A DNA stretch of 50,437 nucleotides, from assembly GCA_964431735.1 (NCBI GenBank), contig CAYSLJ010000030.1, forward strand, positions 1 to 50,437, in the 5' to 3' direction. Position numbers and translations under genes: made by a program. The notes under the pieces are model-generated. The model had not been told where the DNA came from. It searched no databases and saw only the letters and a program-made list of their open reading frames with translations. Source of the stretch: CALARM01 sp964431735. GTDB taxonomy: Bacteria > Vulcanimicrobiota > SpSt-956 > JAKJGF01. Shown here piece after piece: positions 50,415 to 50,437 of this stretch (position 1 is the stretch's first letter; each line of letters begins with the position of its first letter).

Positions 50415-50437
50415 CGTGACGCGTAACGCGTAACGCG
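50415..50437. repeat. Heptad repeat at the window edge
   Basis: CGTGACG CGTAACG CGTAACG CG is cut by the end of the window. It lies 43 bases upstream of the trxB start. Confidence 0.85.

Noticed and set aside
1..50437. tRNA or rRNA genes, insertion-sequence transposases, prophage genes
   Set aside because: None was found in the gaps or frames. The repeats present are all non-coding.

Overview
The window is AT-rich DNA from a bacterium with an outer membrane. Evidence for a diderm cell is a large repeat-rich protein that looks like an outer-membrane beta-barrel (18454-20973), a type IV pilus retraction ATPase (pilT) and a PilM-type domain. There is no ribosomal RNA, tRNA, transposase or phage gene. 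Several Ser/Thr kinases and other proteins carry N-terminal zinc ribbons, and TPR and HEAT proteins are common. A DUF4416 gene and a DUF4127 gene add to a picture of an uncultured, deep-branching bacterial lineage. I cannot place it to phylum from the sequence alone.

Layout. 1-480: a repeat, two near-consensus promoters and a probable small structured RNA. 501-2056: three small cytosolic genes, one of them YbjN-like. 2103-7331 (minus): an exported chagasin-like/OB-fold protein, an exported TolB-like propeller protein, a GT4 glycosyltransferase and a diguanylate cyclase. 8056-16128: a cellobiose-type PTS (IIB apart from IIC, IIA and a GH4 6-phospho-beta-glucosidase), interleaved with a HEAT-receiver protein, pilT, a SpoIID-like lipoprotein and a zinc-ribbon membrane peptide. 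16195-20973: a small ORF with an in-frame TGA, fabF, rnc and the barrel protein. 21110-31916: an NtrC-type activator lacking its DNA-binding domain, a rhomboid-TPR protease, a histidine kinase/response regulator pair, an ABC exporter, a SPASM radical SAM enzyme and a HEPN protein. 32076-37192: a TerB-like protein, TPR proteins and a zinc ribbon-kinase-PilM fusion. 37623-41251: a hydantoinase/oxoprolinase-type ATPase coupled to DUF4127. 41335-43501 (minus): an MreB homologue coupled to a secreted stalk-domain protein, plus a Cys-rich peptide. 43832-50372: an unknown protein, a zinc-ribbon M48 protease, a second zinc-ribbon kinase, DUF4416, an RlmL-like methyltransferase and trxB.

The most unusual property lies between the genes. 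Many gaps hold tandem 7-bp units built round a GTGA/TNAC core (GTGAGTA, GTGAAAA, CGTAACG, CATCACG, TGGTAAC and others), commonly as inverted arms able to form hairpins. They often begin inside the last codons of the preceding gene and supply its stop codon. Around them are longer dispersed elements: a 109-bp repeat (three copies), a 97-bp hairpin element (two), an 83-nt element in 5' leaders (two) and a 'CGCCCGGTAC' module (three).

Functionally, several genes point to control of surface structures: pilT with a HEAT-receiver partner, a kinase fused to PilM, a diguanylate cyclase, an envelope two-component system and MreB with an exported partner. Sugar uptake by PTS and GH4 suggests use of plant-type beta-glucosides.
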